From Paenarthrobacter nicotinovorans (GTDB taxonomy: Bacteria; Actinomycetota; Actinomycetes; Actinomycetales; Micrococcaceae): a DNA stretch of 64,000 bases. The DNA is taken from positions 186,001 through 250,000 of the forward strand of contig NZ_SZVS01000003.1 of assembly GCF_007670255.1 (NCBI RefSeq), given 5' to 3'. Under the pieces are notes generated by a model. The model searched no databases. It saw only the letters and a list, made by a program, of their open reading frames with translations, and was not told the DNA's origin. This document shows, piece after piece, positions 17,428-25,425 of the stretch (the stretch's first letter is position 1; each line of letters starts with the position of its first letter). Both the position numbers and the translations under genes were made by a program.

Positions 17428-17730
17428 TTAGCGCCGTCGGCCCAGGGTGCCCCTGGACTCGGAGCCTTCGGCCTTGGCGCACTCGATCAATTCCTGCCAC
17501 GGTCCGGTGACAGCACGGTCCGGGAGCGTGGCGCGGCGCTGGCCGGCCCTGATGGAGTACATGAAGCGGTCCGGCTCATTGACGGCCCGGGCTTGGCTCT
17601 TTGCCTCATCCCAAGGGCAGGCCTCGACGATGGGAAGCCACCGCTCCTTGTCATCGGGGGACACCGCGTCCACGCTCCAAACACGCGTCATCGCGGCGAT
17701 ACCTCCACTGCGTTGGACCGTGATTTTCAT
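17428..17730 (-). CDS. Emfourin-like inhibitor of the adjacent protealysin-type protease
   Basis: 100 residues, beginning MKITVQRSGGIAAMTRVWSV and ending in a basic tail. Length, opening and position match the emfourin family. These small cytoplasmic proteins are encoded directly downstream of protealysin-like M4 protease genes and inhibit them. Here it lies 72 bases after the protease stop, on the same strand, so co-transcription is likely. The family call rests on recognition of the N-terminal pattern plus the neighbour, so it is good but not certain. Confidence 0.75.
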   Translation of the reverse strand: MKITVQRSGGIAAMTRVWSVDAVSPDDKERWLPIVEACPWDEAKSQARAVNEPDRFMYSIRAGQRRATLPDRAVTGPWQELIECAKAEGSESRGTLGRRR

Positions 17731-17802
17731 GAGCCGCTGCTTCTCGTCCTACCCCTGCTGTGCCAGCACGCAGGCGGACCGGCTACAGGTCCCGCCGCGC
17801 GA

Positions 17803-18843
17803 CTAAACCTTGACCTTCACAGTGTCCCACGCCTTCCGGACGGCGTCATGCTCCGGTGACCCGCTCCCGAAAAGTTCCTCAGCCGTTGCCAGCGTAGTCC
17901 TGGCGAACTTGCCGAAAGTGCACGTGGCGGGGAGCGCCCCACTGGTCAAAGTCCCGTACCAAATCTGCCCGGCAGCCTCCCAAGCATGGCCTCCAAGCTC
18001 AGCGGCCACCACATAGAAAGCCCTGTTGGGAATGCCGGAGTTGATGTGGACGCCGCCGTTGTCGGCGCTGGTCCGGACATAGCTGTCCATGGAATCCGGC
18101 TGCGGATCCTTGCCCAGGACATCGTCATCGTAGGCAGTGCCCGGAGCCTTCATGGACCGCAGCGCTTCACCCTGTACCTGGTCAGTGAACAAGCCCTGTC
18201 CGATCAACCAGCTGGCCTGCTCCACGGATTGCTGTTTGGTGTACTGCTCCACCAGCACACCAAATACATCCGACATTGACTCATTCAGGGCTCCGGCTTG
18301 GTTCCGGTAGGCAAGGTTGGCTGTGTACTGGGTGACGCCGTGGGCCAGTTCATGCCCAATGACGCTGATGGATTTGGTGAATCGCTGGAAGATCTGTCCG
18401 TCCCCGTCTCCGAAGACCATTTGGCTGCCGTTCCAAAAGGCGTTGTCGTAGAGCTTTCCGTAGTGGACAGTCGCATCCAGCGGCAGCCCGGCGTCGTCAA
18501 TTGAATCGCGGCCGAAAATTTCGCCATACAAGCGGTGCGTTCCGCCGAGGCCGTCGTAGGCTTCATCGGCGGCATCATCACCCACGGGCGCCGCCCCCTC
18601 CTTGCGAACCAACCGTCCGGGAAGATCCTCCAACGATCCGGCGTCGAAGATGGTCCGTTTGGGAGGCCCGGGCTTGGCTTGGCGGGCACTTGGTGGCGCT
18701 GCGAGGATGGTGGCCGTGCGGATGGCCTGCAGGCCCTTGATCTGCAGGAGGGACTCCTTGGCAGCACGCGCGACCGCCCGGAGGCGGGGTTCGTCTTGGG
18801 CGGCAATCCTGCGAAGCATGTACGGCGGGACGATGGAACACAT
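17803..18843 (-). CDS. M4-family metallopeptidase, protealysin-like
   Basis: 346 residues. It has no secretion signal. A short ~50-residue propeptide opens with MCSIVPPYMLRRIA, the PPL-type motif of protealysin precursors. The zinc site is HELAH (164-168) plus E188 in GALNESMSD, and the late catalytic histidine is in DNGGVHINSGIPN near 269. Protealysins lack the long FTP/PepSY propeptide of thermolysin, matching this length. The start is ATG 18843, directly after an in-frame GTG (18846); AAGGGG lies 6-9 bases upstream. It is probably paired with the downstream inhibitor gene. Confidence 0.9.
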   Translation of the reverse strand: MCSIVPPYMLRRIAAQDEPRLRAVARAAKESLLQIKGLQAIRTATILAAPPSARQAKPGPPKRTIFDAGSLEDLPGRLVRKEGAAPVGDDAADEAYDGLGGTHRLYGEIFGRDSIDDAGLPLDATVHYGKLYDNAFWNGSQMVFGDGDGQIFQRFTKSISVIGHELAHGVTQYTANLAYRNQAGALNESMSDVFGVLVEQYTKQQSVEQASWLIGQGLFTDQVQGEALRSMKAPGTAYDDDVLGKDPQPDSMDSYVRTSADNGGVHINSGIPNRAFYVVAAELGGHAWEAAGQIWYGTLTSGALPATCTFGKFARTTLATAEELFGSGSPEHDAVRKAWDTVKVKV

Positions 18844-18963
18844 CACGGCAAACCCCTTTTGCTATCGGAAAGACCAACTGCAATCAGCCTAGGAGCCGGG
18901 GCAGACAATTTTGCGGCGTGGCCCCGGCAAGCCCAAAAGTGATAGTCCGTAGCCGGCAAAGGG

Positions 18964-18994
18964 AAAACCCCGCCAGTTGAACTGGCGGGGTTTT
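18964..18994 (-). terminator. Terminator downstream of tRNA-Arg (palindromic, bidirectional)
   Basis: AAAACCCCGCCAGTT and AACTGGCGGGGTTTT form an almost uninterrupted palindrome. On the minus strand it gives a GC-rich hairpin ending in TTTT, five bases past the tRNA 3' end. Confidence 0.88.
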
Positions 18995-18999
18995 CGATG

Positions 19000-19072
19000 T
19001 GCCCTCGATAGGATTCGAACCTACGGCCTTCTGCTCCGGAGGCAGACGCTCTATCCCCTGAGCTACGAGGGC
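19000..19072 (-). tRNA. tRNA-Arg (anticodon CCG)
   Basis: The complement folds as a complete cloverleaf. The acceptor arm is GCCCTCG/CGAGGGC, the D arm GCTC...GAGC, and the anticodon arm TCTGC-CTCCGGA-GCAGA with CCG at the wobble-to-third positions. The T arm contains TTCGAAT, and the discriminator base is A. The 3' CCA is not encoded. It would read CGG codons. Confidence 0.95.
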
Positions 19073-19168
19073 ATCCAGGGTATCCCTCCGTTGCCGGTGG
19101 GACGTCCTAGAGCTTAGCAGCCGTGACGCCGCAAAGGAAAACGGCCGCTCCCGTACCGTGCAAATGCC

Positions 19169-20671
19169 TCAGTAGCCCGCGAAAGAGTCCACATGGACCC
19201 GCCGGGCCCCTGCGCCGCGCGCCGCGGACCTCAGGGAATCGACACTTGCCGGGGAACCGGAGACAAACACCTCCCTGTCCGCGATGTCCGGAACCAGTTG
19301 CTTGAGCCGGGCTGCATCGATTCTGGCCGTCCCGGCGTCGAGCATGAACTCCGGGGGAGTGGAACCATCGGCAAGCCGGGCAATCACCGTTGCTCCCGAG
19401 GCTTCAAGCTGGTCCAGCCAGGCCAGGTCGTTACGGCTTTTGGCCAGGTACAGCACAACCGTGTCCCGTGAGGTGCCGTCGGCCGCCAGCTGCGACAGGA
19501 ACGGCGTGATGCCGATCCCGGCGGCTATCAACAAAACCGGTTTGCCGGCGTCGTGCGGCAAAAGGAAATCGCCGCCCACGGCGGTGGCGGAAACAGTGTC
19601 ACCTGGCCGAAGGGCGAGCAGTGCCTTCTTGGCCGTCGATAACGGCTCCGCCGTGCCCACCCCAAACGTCACTTCGGCAGCTCCCGGAGGGCTGGTGATG
19701 CTGAAAATCCGGCGTCGGCCCTTTCCGTCGGATCCTGAGTGCGGCAGGTTCAGTTCCATGAACTGGCCCGCAGCGAAACGAACCGGCCGCGTTGGCTCGA
19801 AACTGAATTCCGTGCTCAAGGGCGTCAGGGCCCGCGACCCCTTAAAGGTCAGCTCCACGCCGCCACGCTGTCCCAGGAAGAAGGCGATGAGGTTTCCCAA
19901 AAGCAACGCCAGCTCCGGTGAGTTTGCCACGAAGCCAAAGTTGTAGGGAACCGCGAAAACACAACCAACGACGGCGGCAAGCGCCAGTTGCTGCCAACGG
20001 CGGGGAGGAAGCGTAAGCGGCTCAGACAACATGAATCCGACAAAGAACAACAGGGGACGCTGGGCCAAGGTCTGCCACAAAGCCTGCCCCAGGGTCATGC
20101 TCCGGCTCAGCAGCTCCAGGGTAATGATGCTGGTTGCGACCACGAGGAAAACGGTGGCCATCAGCAACTTGCGGGTGCGGTAGAGGACCAGCATCACTCC
20201 CGGGACGAGCAACCACAGCATCGCTGGAGTCGCAGCCCACCAGGTGGCGATGTTCAGCCCGGTCAAACCTGTGATGAATGCCCCCGCGGCTGCCGGATTG
20301 AAAATATGTCTGCCACGGAAGGCCAGCGCGTATTTGGAGGCGCTCGCAAGAATGCAAGCCAGCGCCACGCCGGCCATGTCCGTAAGCCCGAAAGCCGGCC
20401 AAAACAGGAAATACAGCAGCAGTGCCGTGATGAGCGACGATTCGGTGTGCGGCTTCACCTTGAAGATGGCGGCGAGCAAACGGTTCGACCCATAGGTGAC
20501 GCCGAGGCAGAGGACCAGATGCACCAGCATCTCGGGCAAGCCGAACGTCAACCAGCCCAGGACGTTGAGGACCATGCTGTACACCACCAGCACACCCAGG
20601 ACCCACAGGATCAGGCGGTACATGGTGAAGCGGCCCAGCCAGGTGTCGATACGGGACTTCGCGGCAATCAT
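19169..20671 (-). CDS. RnfD/NqrB-like membrane domain fused to a ferredoxin-NADP reductase-type domain
   Basis: 500 residues. About 1-275 is a polytopic NqrB/RnfD-type domain with the family stretch GRHIFNPAAAGAF. AATP around T148 aligns with the (S/G)ATP flavin site of RnfD. About 280-500 is an FNR-type reductase: RIFSITSPPG (FAD), LLIAAGIGITPFLSQL (NAD(P)H), and a C-terminal SFAGY. It would pass electrons from NAD(P)H through FAD to membrane flavin and outward. It is last in an operon with ApbE and an FMN-binding lipoprotein and overlaps apbE by four bases. The natural electron acceptor is unknown. Confidence 0.85.
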   Translation of the reverse strand: MIAAKSRIDTWLGRFTMYRLILWVLGVLVVYSMVLNVLGWLTFGLPEMLVHLVLCLGVTYGSNRLLAAIFKVKPHTESSLITALLLYFLFWPAFGLTDMAGVALACILASASKYALAFRGRHIFNPAAAGAFITGLTGLNIATWWAATPAMLWLLVPGVMLVLYRTRKLLMATVFLVVATSIITLELLSRSMTLGQALWQTLAQRPLLFFVGFMLSEPLTLPPRRWQQLALAAVVGCVFAVPYNFGFVANSPELALLLGNLIAFFLGQRGGVELTFKGSRALTPLSTEFSFEPTRPVRFAAGQFMELNLPHSGSDGKGRRRIFSITSPPGAAEVTFGVGTAEPLSTAKKALLALRPGDTVSATAVGGDFLLPHDAGKPVLLIAAGIGITPFLSQLAADGTSRDTVVLYLAKSRNDLAWLDQLEASGATVIARLADGSTPPEFMLDAGTARIDAARLKQLVPDIADREVFVSGSPASVDSLRSAARGAGARRVHVDSFAGY

Positions 20672-21540
20672 GTGAACAGTCTCCCCTCAAAGCCGCCCGA
20701 ATACGTGGCAGCACCCGCAGAGGAGACGCGGAGCCACGAGAATTCGAACTCCTGCTCAAGCAACGCAGGTTCCATCATGAACAAGGCCGTGGCCAGGCCG
20801 TCGGCCTCCAGCGCGCCCGCGGCCATGGTCCAGGTTGCCACCGTGGTGTGGATGGGCTTGCCGGTGGTCCCATCCAGGACGTGGTGGAGGCCGTCATCCC
20901 ATACCCGGCGGTTGGACGCCGAGGCGCACAAGGCGGCGTTGTCCAACTCCACAGTCCCAATGGCCTGTTTGGGGTCGTAGGGATGTTCCAACGCCACCGT
21001 CACAGGATGGCTCCCCGAGTGCAGCATGTCGCCGCTGCCATCCACCAGGAAGTCACTGTGTCCTGCCTCATGGAGCAATCCACCCAAAAGGTCCACCAGC
21101 TGGCCTTTCCCGGCCGCTCCGATATCCAGCACCAGGGGTTCCTTCGCAGTCATCGCCGTGCCGGTCCATTCAAGGACATCTTCCCAACGGGCAGGTGCTT
21201 GGGGCACTCCCGAAGGGCTGAGGGAGTAAGCGGCGTCGTAGCCCAGCCTTTCGAGGCTGCTACCGATGAGCGGGGTCACTGCCCCCTGGCTCAGGCGGTA
21301 CAGGACCGAATACAGCTCCTGGAGTCCGGCCGCGTGCTCCGGCAGCGTGATGCTGCCGGGGCTGCGGGAAAGGCCAGACACCAAGGAATCGGACCTGAAA
21401 CGCGACCATGTCCGGTCATAGGCCTCGACGGCATCGAGCACCTTTTTCGTGAGTGCGGGAGCGAGCGGTTCAGGGGTCGAAATTTCCCACCCCGTACCGA
21501 TTCCCTCGAAGCTGAAGCTGCTCCAGCCCGGGTGGGCCAT
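20668..21540 (-). CDS. apbE: FAD:protein FMN transferase (ApbE family)
   Basis: 290 residues. ApbE hallmarks are WEDVLEWTG and the region LVLDIGAAGKGQLVDLL (usual DLGGIAKG). GSGDML, HHVLDGTTGKPIH (usual HHI-D-TG-P) and ALEADGLATALFMM (usual ADALSTA) complete the set. The family moves FMN from FAD onto Thr or Ser of extracytosolic flavoproteins. No signal peptide or lipobox is visible at the N-terminus (MAHPGWSSFSFEGIGTGW), so its side of the membrane is unclear. It sits between its likely substrate (upstream) and the electron-donating reductase (downstream). Confidence 0.88.
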   Translation of the reverse strand: MAHPGWSSFSFEGIGTGWEISTPEPLAPALTKKVLDAVEAYDRTWSRFRSDSLVSGLSRSPGSITLPEHAAGLQELYSVLYRLSQGAVTPLIGSSLERLGYDAAYSLSPSGVPQAPARWEDVLEWTGTAMTAKEPLVLDIGAAGKGQLVDLLGGLLHEAGHSDFLVDGSGDMLHSGSHPVTVALEHPYDPKQAIGTVELDNAALCASASNRRVWDDGLHHVLDGTTGKPIHTTVATWTMAAGALEADGLATALFMMEPALLEQEFEFSWLRVSSAGAATYSGGFEGRLFT

Positions 21541-21545
21541 GATGT

Positions 21546-22052
21546 CTACTTCGCCTGGGATTTGATCTGCTGGAGGGCGTCGTTGAACCCTCCCGACGTC
21601 AGGGAGGAACCGGCCACTTTGGAGACGTTGAGCTCGTCCACGTTCTTCCCGACAATCTGTGACGCGATGCCACTGGCAAACTCGCCTTGGAACTTCTTGG
21701 TGTTGGGGTTGGAAGGATGCACTGTGATGTTCACCGCAGAGACCTTGTCGGCGGCAAGCGTCAGTTCAACGCCCACCGTCTCCTGCCCATTGGGGGAGGT
21801 GTAGGTTCCGTCAGCGCTGTAGGTACCGTCCTTGTAAATGCTGGATCCTGCGGAGGCGATGGGGGCAGAGGACTGAGCCGAGGACGACGGGCTGCTGGTT
21901 GATGCCTGGCCGCCTTCCTGGGTAGCGGGGGCCTGCGTGGCAGGTGCTTGCGTGTTGGGCGCCTGGGCACTGGGCGCGCATCCTGCGGCGGTTCCGGCGA
22001 TGGAGAGGCCGGCGATGCCGACGAAGATGCTCTTGCGAAGTGGCGTGGTCAT
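21546..22052 (-). CDS. FMN-binding domain lipoprotein
   Basis: 168 residues. A lipoprotein signal with the lipobox AAGC puts the lipidated cysteine at residue 25. A Ala/Pro/Thr/Gln/Ser-rich linker (about 26-68) leads to an FMN-binding domain (about 72-165). The NqrC/RnfG flavin motif S-G-A-T-L-T-S corresponds here to A-G-S-S-L-T-S (147-153), so S150 would carry the FMN in place of threonine. It heads the operon and ends 6 bases before apbE begins. It should be an extracytosolic electron carrier. Confidence 0.88.
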   Translation of the reverse strand: MTTPLRKSIFVGIAGLSIAGTAAGCAPSAQAPNTQAPATQAPATQEGGQASTSSPSSSAQSSAPIASAGSSIYKDGTYSADGTYTSPNGQETVGVELTLAADKVSAVNITVHPSNPNTKKFQGEFASGIASQIVGKNVDELNVSKVAGSSLTSGGFNDALQQIKSQAK

Positions 22053-22064
22053 GGTTCTGCTCGT

Positions 22065-22088
22065 TTCAACTGGACAAGTTCAACTGGA
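22065..22088. repeat. 14-bp-phased direct repeat upstream of the flavin operon
   Basis: TTCAACTGGA occurs at 22065-22074 and again at 22079-22088, separated by CAAG. The repeats lie 13-36 bases before the FMN-binding lipoprotein start. They may be an operator or a duplicated leader segment. Confidence 0.45.
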
Positions 22089-22287
22089 AGTAGGTGGTCT
22101 GGGGCTTGTACATCAGGGACATGGATGACCCCTTGATCAGGGATCCGGCCTGTGCCCATGTTCTTCACAACGTTGAAATCAGCGTAATGGTTCAGTCTGT
22201 GGTGGCGGCCAGCCGTTCCTGTGTACCTGCTGTGGTCAAATTATCCACATACGGGTCCTCGAATTCCGCGTCTTTGCGGGCCACCGG

Positions 22288-22293
22288 TAGGCT
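22288..22293 (+). promoter_or_regulatory. Predicted -10 of argS (leaderless)
   Basis: TAGGCT at 22288-22293 is six bases before the GTG at 22300, with no Shine-Dalgarno sequence between. No clear -35 was found. Confidence 0.5.
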
Positions 22294-22299
22294 AGATCC

Positions 22300-23949
22300 G
22301 TGACTCCCGAAGAACTCTCTGCTGCCATATCCGCCTGCCTTAAGGACGCTGTCTCCACTGGCGAAATCGCCTTGACGGAATCTGCCGTGCCCGACGCCGT
22401 GCGCGTAGAGCGACCAAAAAACCGGGACCACGGGGATTGGGCCACCAACATTGCCCTGCAGCTGTCCAAGCAGGCCGGGATGAATCCGCGTGAATTCGCA
22501 GGCATCCTGAGCACCCATCTTCAGGGCATCCCCGGGGTAACCGGTGTGGAAATCGCAGGACCGGGCTTCCTGAACATCACCGTGGACGCCGCTACCGCTG
22601 GCACTCTGGCCAAAACAATCGTCGAGGCCGGCGCCGCGTATGGCACCAACCAGGCGCTCGCAGGCCGCGTGGTCAACATGGAATTCGTCTCCGCAAACCC
22701 CACAGGGCCCCTCCACATCGGCCACACCCGCTGGGCGGCACTTGGCGACGCCATCGCCCGCGTCCTTCGTGCCTCCGGCGCGGACGTCACGGCCGAGTAC
22801 TACATCAACGATGCCGGCTCGCAAATGAACGTCTTTGCAAACTCCGTGCTCTCCCGCCTTCACGGCAGGGATGTTCCGGAAGGCGGCTACCCGGGCGAAT
22901 ACATCCGCGAACTTGGCGACGAAGTCCTCAAGGCGCACCCGGACATCCGAGAGCTCACCGACGAGGCTGCCCTTCCGGTCATCCGCGCTGCCGCCTACGA
23001 GGCCCAGATGGCAGACATCAAAGCCACCCTGGCCGACTTCGGCGTTGAGTTTGACGTCTTCTTCTCGGAGAAGGAACTTCATGACGCCGGCGCGATTGAA
23101 TCCGCTGTTGCCCGTCTTCGCGAGCAAGGACACGTCTTCGATGACGGCGGCGCTGTCTGGCTGCGCACCACCGACTTCGGCGACGACAAAGACCGCGTCA
23201 TGATCCGTGCCAACGGTGAACCGACCTACTTCGCGGCGGACGCGGCCTACTACCTCTCCAAGAAGGACCGTGGATTTACCGAGAAGATTTATTTGCTCGG
23301 TGCCGACCACCACGGATACATCAACCGCCTCAAGGCCATCGCGGCGTGTGCCGGCGATGACCCGGAGGTCAATATCGAGGTCCTTATTGGTCAGCTGGTG
23401 TCTGTCAACGGCGCCAAGCTGTCCAAGCGTGCAGGCAACATTATCGAGCTGAAGGACCTCATTTCCTGGCTCGGCAAGGACGCGGTGCGCTACTCCCTGG
23501 CCCGCTTCCCCGCAGACTCTCCGTTGACGCTGGATCCTGAACTGCTCAAGAAGAACAGCAACGAGAACCCGGTGTTCTACGTGCAATATGCGCACGCCAG
23601 GTCCCGCGGAACGGCCCGCAACGCAGCCGAGGCAGGAGTGGACCGCTCGGTCTTCGACGCAGCGCTCCTGGACCACGCCACCGAAAACGAGCTGCTCTCC
23701 TACCTGGGCAGTTACCCGTCGATCGTGGCCAAGGCTGCGGAACTGCGTGAGCCGCACCGCGTGGCACGCCACCTGGAGGTCATCGCCGGTGCCTACCACC
23801 GCTGGTATGACGCCTGCCGCGTTTCGCCCCAGGGCGACGAGCCTGTCCAGGACGTGAACCGGACACGTTTGTGGCTGAATGATGCCACCAGCCAGGTACT
23901 TGCCAACGGACTCGAACTGCTCGGCGTTTCGGCGCCGGAACGGATGTAG
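22300..23949 (+). CDS. argS: Arginyl-tRNA synthetase
   Basis: 549 residues, GTG start. An N-terminal Add1 domain covers about 1-90. The class I motif is LHIGHTRWAALGDAI (HIGH near 139). The catalytic core has GADHHGYINRLKAI, the KMSKS equivalent is LSKRAGN, and the C-terminal anticodon-binding DALR domain includes VQYAHAR. It charges tRNA-Arg. It is the first gene of an argS-lysA-hom-thrC-thrB run, with lysA following three bases after the stop, an arrangement known in Corynebacteriales. Confidence 0.96.
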   Translation: MTPEELSAAISACLKDAVSTGEIALTESAVPDAVRVERPKNRDHGDWATNIALQLSKQAGMNPREFAGILSTHLQGIPGVTGVEIAGPGFLNITVDAATAGTLAKTIVEAGAAYGTNQALAGRVVNMEFVSANPTGPLHIGHTRWAALGDAIARVLRASGADVTAEYYINDAGSQMNVFANSVLSRLHGRDVPEGGYPGEYIRELGDEVLKAHPDIRELTDEAALPVIRAAAYEAQMADIKATLADFGVEFDVFFSEKELHDAGAIESAVARLREQGHVFDDGGAVWLRTTDFGDDKDRVMIRANGEPTYFAADAAYYLSKKDRGFTEKIYLLGADHHGYINRLKAIAACAGDDPEVNIEVLIGQLVSVNGAKLSKRAGNIIELKDLISWLGKDAVRYSLARFPADSPLTLDPELLKKNSNENPVFYVQYAHARSRGTARNAAEAGVDRSVFDAALLDHATENELLSYLGSYPSIVAKAAELREPHRVARHLEVIAGAYHRWYDACRVSPQGDEPVQDVNRTRLWLNDATSQVLANGLELLGVSAPERM

Positions 23950-23952
23950 GAA

Positions 23953-25425
23953 ATGACCACAGAAGCCAGTCACGCCTCTCCTCTTGCGCCGGAATGGTTG
24001 GCCCTTCCGGAGGACCTCAACGCCCTGCAGTCACCCATGTGGGCTGCCGGAGTGGAAAAGAACGACGCCGGTGTTCTCACCATTGATGGCATTGCCGTCA
24101 GCGAGCTCAAGGAACAGTTCGGCACTCCGCTCTTTGTCATGAGCGAGTCCGATTTCCGTTCCCGTGCCCGGGACTTCAAGGACTCCTTCGATGCCGCCTT
24201 CGCGGACATTTGCGGGGGAGCGGACGTGTACTACGCCGGCAAATCGTTCCTGTGCACAGCCGTCGCGAGCTGGGTGGCAGAAGAAGGTCTCCGACTCGAC
24301 ACCTGTTCCGGAGGCGAACTGGCTGTCGCCGCCCGCGCCGGCATCGCAGGGCCCAACCTGGGCCTGCACGGAAACAACAAGTCGGACGCCGAGATCAATC
24401 GTGCCTTGGACATGCAGGTAGGCAGGATCGTGGTGGACAGCCTCGACGAACTCGAGCGGGTCGCCAAGATTGCCTCGGGCAGGGGGGAAATTGCCAAGGT
24501 TATGCTCCGCCTGACTCCTGGTGTCCATGCCCACACGCACGAGTTCATCGCAACGGCCCACGAGGACCAGAAGTTTGGCCTCTCAATGGCTGAAGATTCC
24601 ACCGAGGAAGCCGGTCTGTCCGCTGCAGAGGAGGCAGTGGCAGCGGCGACGTCCTATGCCAGCATCGAACTACTGGGCCTGCACTGCCACATCGGCTCGC
24701 AGATTTTCGAGCCCGACGGCTTCGCCGTGGCGGGGGAGAAGCTTCTGCGGTTCCTCGCCGCCATGCAAAGCAAGTACTCCATCGTCCTTCCCGAACTGGA
24801 TCTCGGCGGCGGCTACGGTATCGCCTACACCCCGGTGGACACCCCGCGCCCACCGGCCGAAGTCGCGCAGGCGATGGCCGCCGTCGTGCGTTCCACCTGC
24901 GACGAACTGGGCATCACCGCGCCGCGCATCTCCATCGAGCCGGGCCGCGCGATCGTCGGCAGCACGACGTTCACCCTCTACGAAATCGGTACCCTCAAGA
25001 CTGTCCGCGTTGACGCCCCCGGGGAGGAAGCAGGACAAGAGAACGTTACGTATCCGCGCCGCTATGTGTCGGTGGACGGAGGGATGAGCGACAACGCCCG
25101 TCCGGTGCTGTACGACGCGGATTATTCGGCAATTTTGGCTTCGCGCGCTTCGGATGCCGCTCCGCAGCTGTCCCGAGTAGTGGGCAAACATTGCGAGAGC
25201 GGCGACATAGTTGTTAGAGATGTATATCTGCCCGCGGACGTGGCAGCCGGTGATTTGCTCGCAGTACCGGGTACCGGCGCCTACTGCTGGGCCCTCTCCA
25301 GCAATTACAACTACCTGGCCCGGCCTGGCGTTGTCGCTGTACGCGACGGAGCCGCCAGGCTCATTGTCCGCGGGGAAACCGAAGAAGATCTCTTGAACCG
25401 CGACATGGGAGTGGCGAATGTCTGA
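23953..25425 (+). CDS. lysA: Diaminopimelate decarboxylase
   Basis: 490 residues. The PLP lysine is in VYYAGKSFLC near residue 97. Fold-type III barrel motifs GLHCHIGSQIF, DLGGGYGIAY and EPGRAIVG are present, along with the substrate motif CESGDIVVRDVYLP. It decarboxylates meso-DAP to lysine. At 490 residues it is longer than the common ~420, through an N-terminal extension (about 1-35) seen in other actinobacterial LysA. It overlaps the hom start by eight bases. Confidence 0.95.
   Translation: MTTEASHASPLAPEWLALPEDLNALQSPMWAAGVEKNDAGVLTIDGIAVSELKEQFGTPLFVMSESDFRSRARDFKDSFDAAFADICGGADVYYAGKSFLCTAVASWVAEEGLRLDTCSGGELAVAARAGIAGPNLGLHGNNKSDAEINRALDMQVGRIVVDSLDELERVAKIASGRGEIAKVMLRLTPGVHAHTHEFIATAHEDQKFGLSMAEDSTEEAGLSAAEEAVAAATSYASIELLGLHCHIGSQIFEPDGFAVAGEKLLRFLAAMQSKYSIVLPELDLGGGYGIAYTPVDTPRPPAEVAQAMAAVVRSTCDELGITAPRISIEPGRAIVGSTTFTLYEIGTLKTVRVDAPGEEAGQENVTYPRRYVSVDGGMSDNARPVLYDADYSAILASRASDAAPQLSRVVGKHCESGDIVVRDVYLPADVAAGDLLAVPGTGAYCWALSSNYNYLARPGVVAVRDGAARLIVRGETEEDLLNRDMGVANV

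Noticed and set aside
19000..22300. tRNA-Arg(CCG) near argS as a regulatory pair
   Set aside because: They are 3 kb apart on opposite strands with an unrelated operon between.
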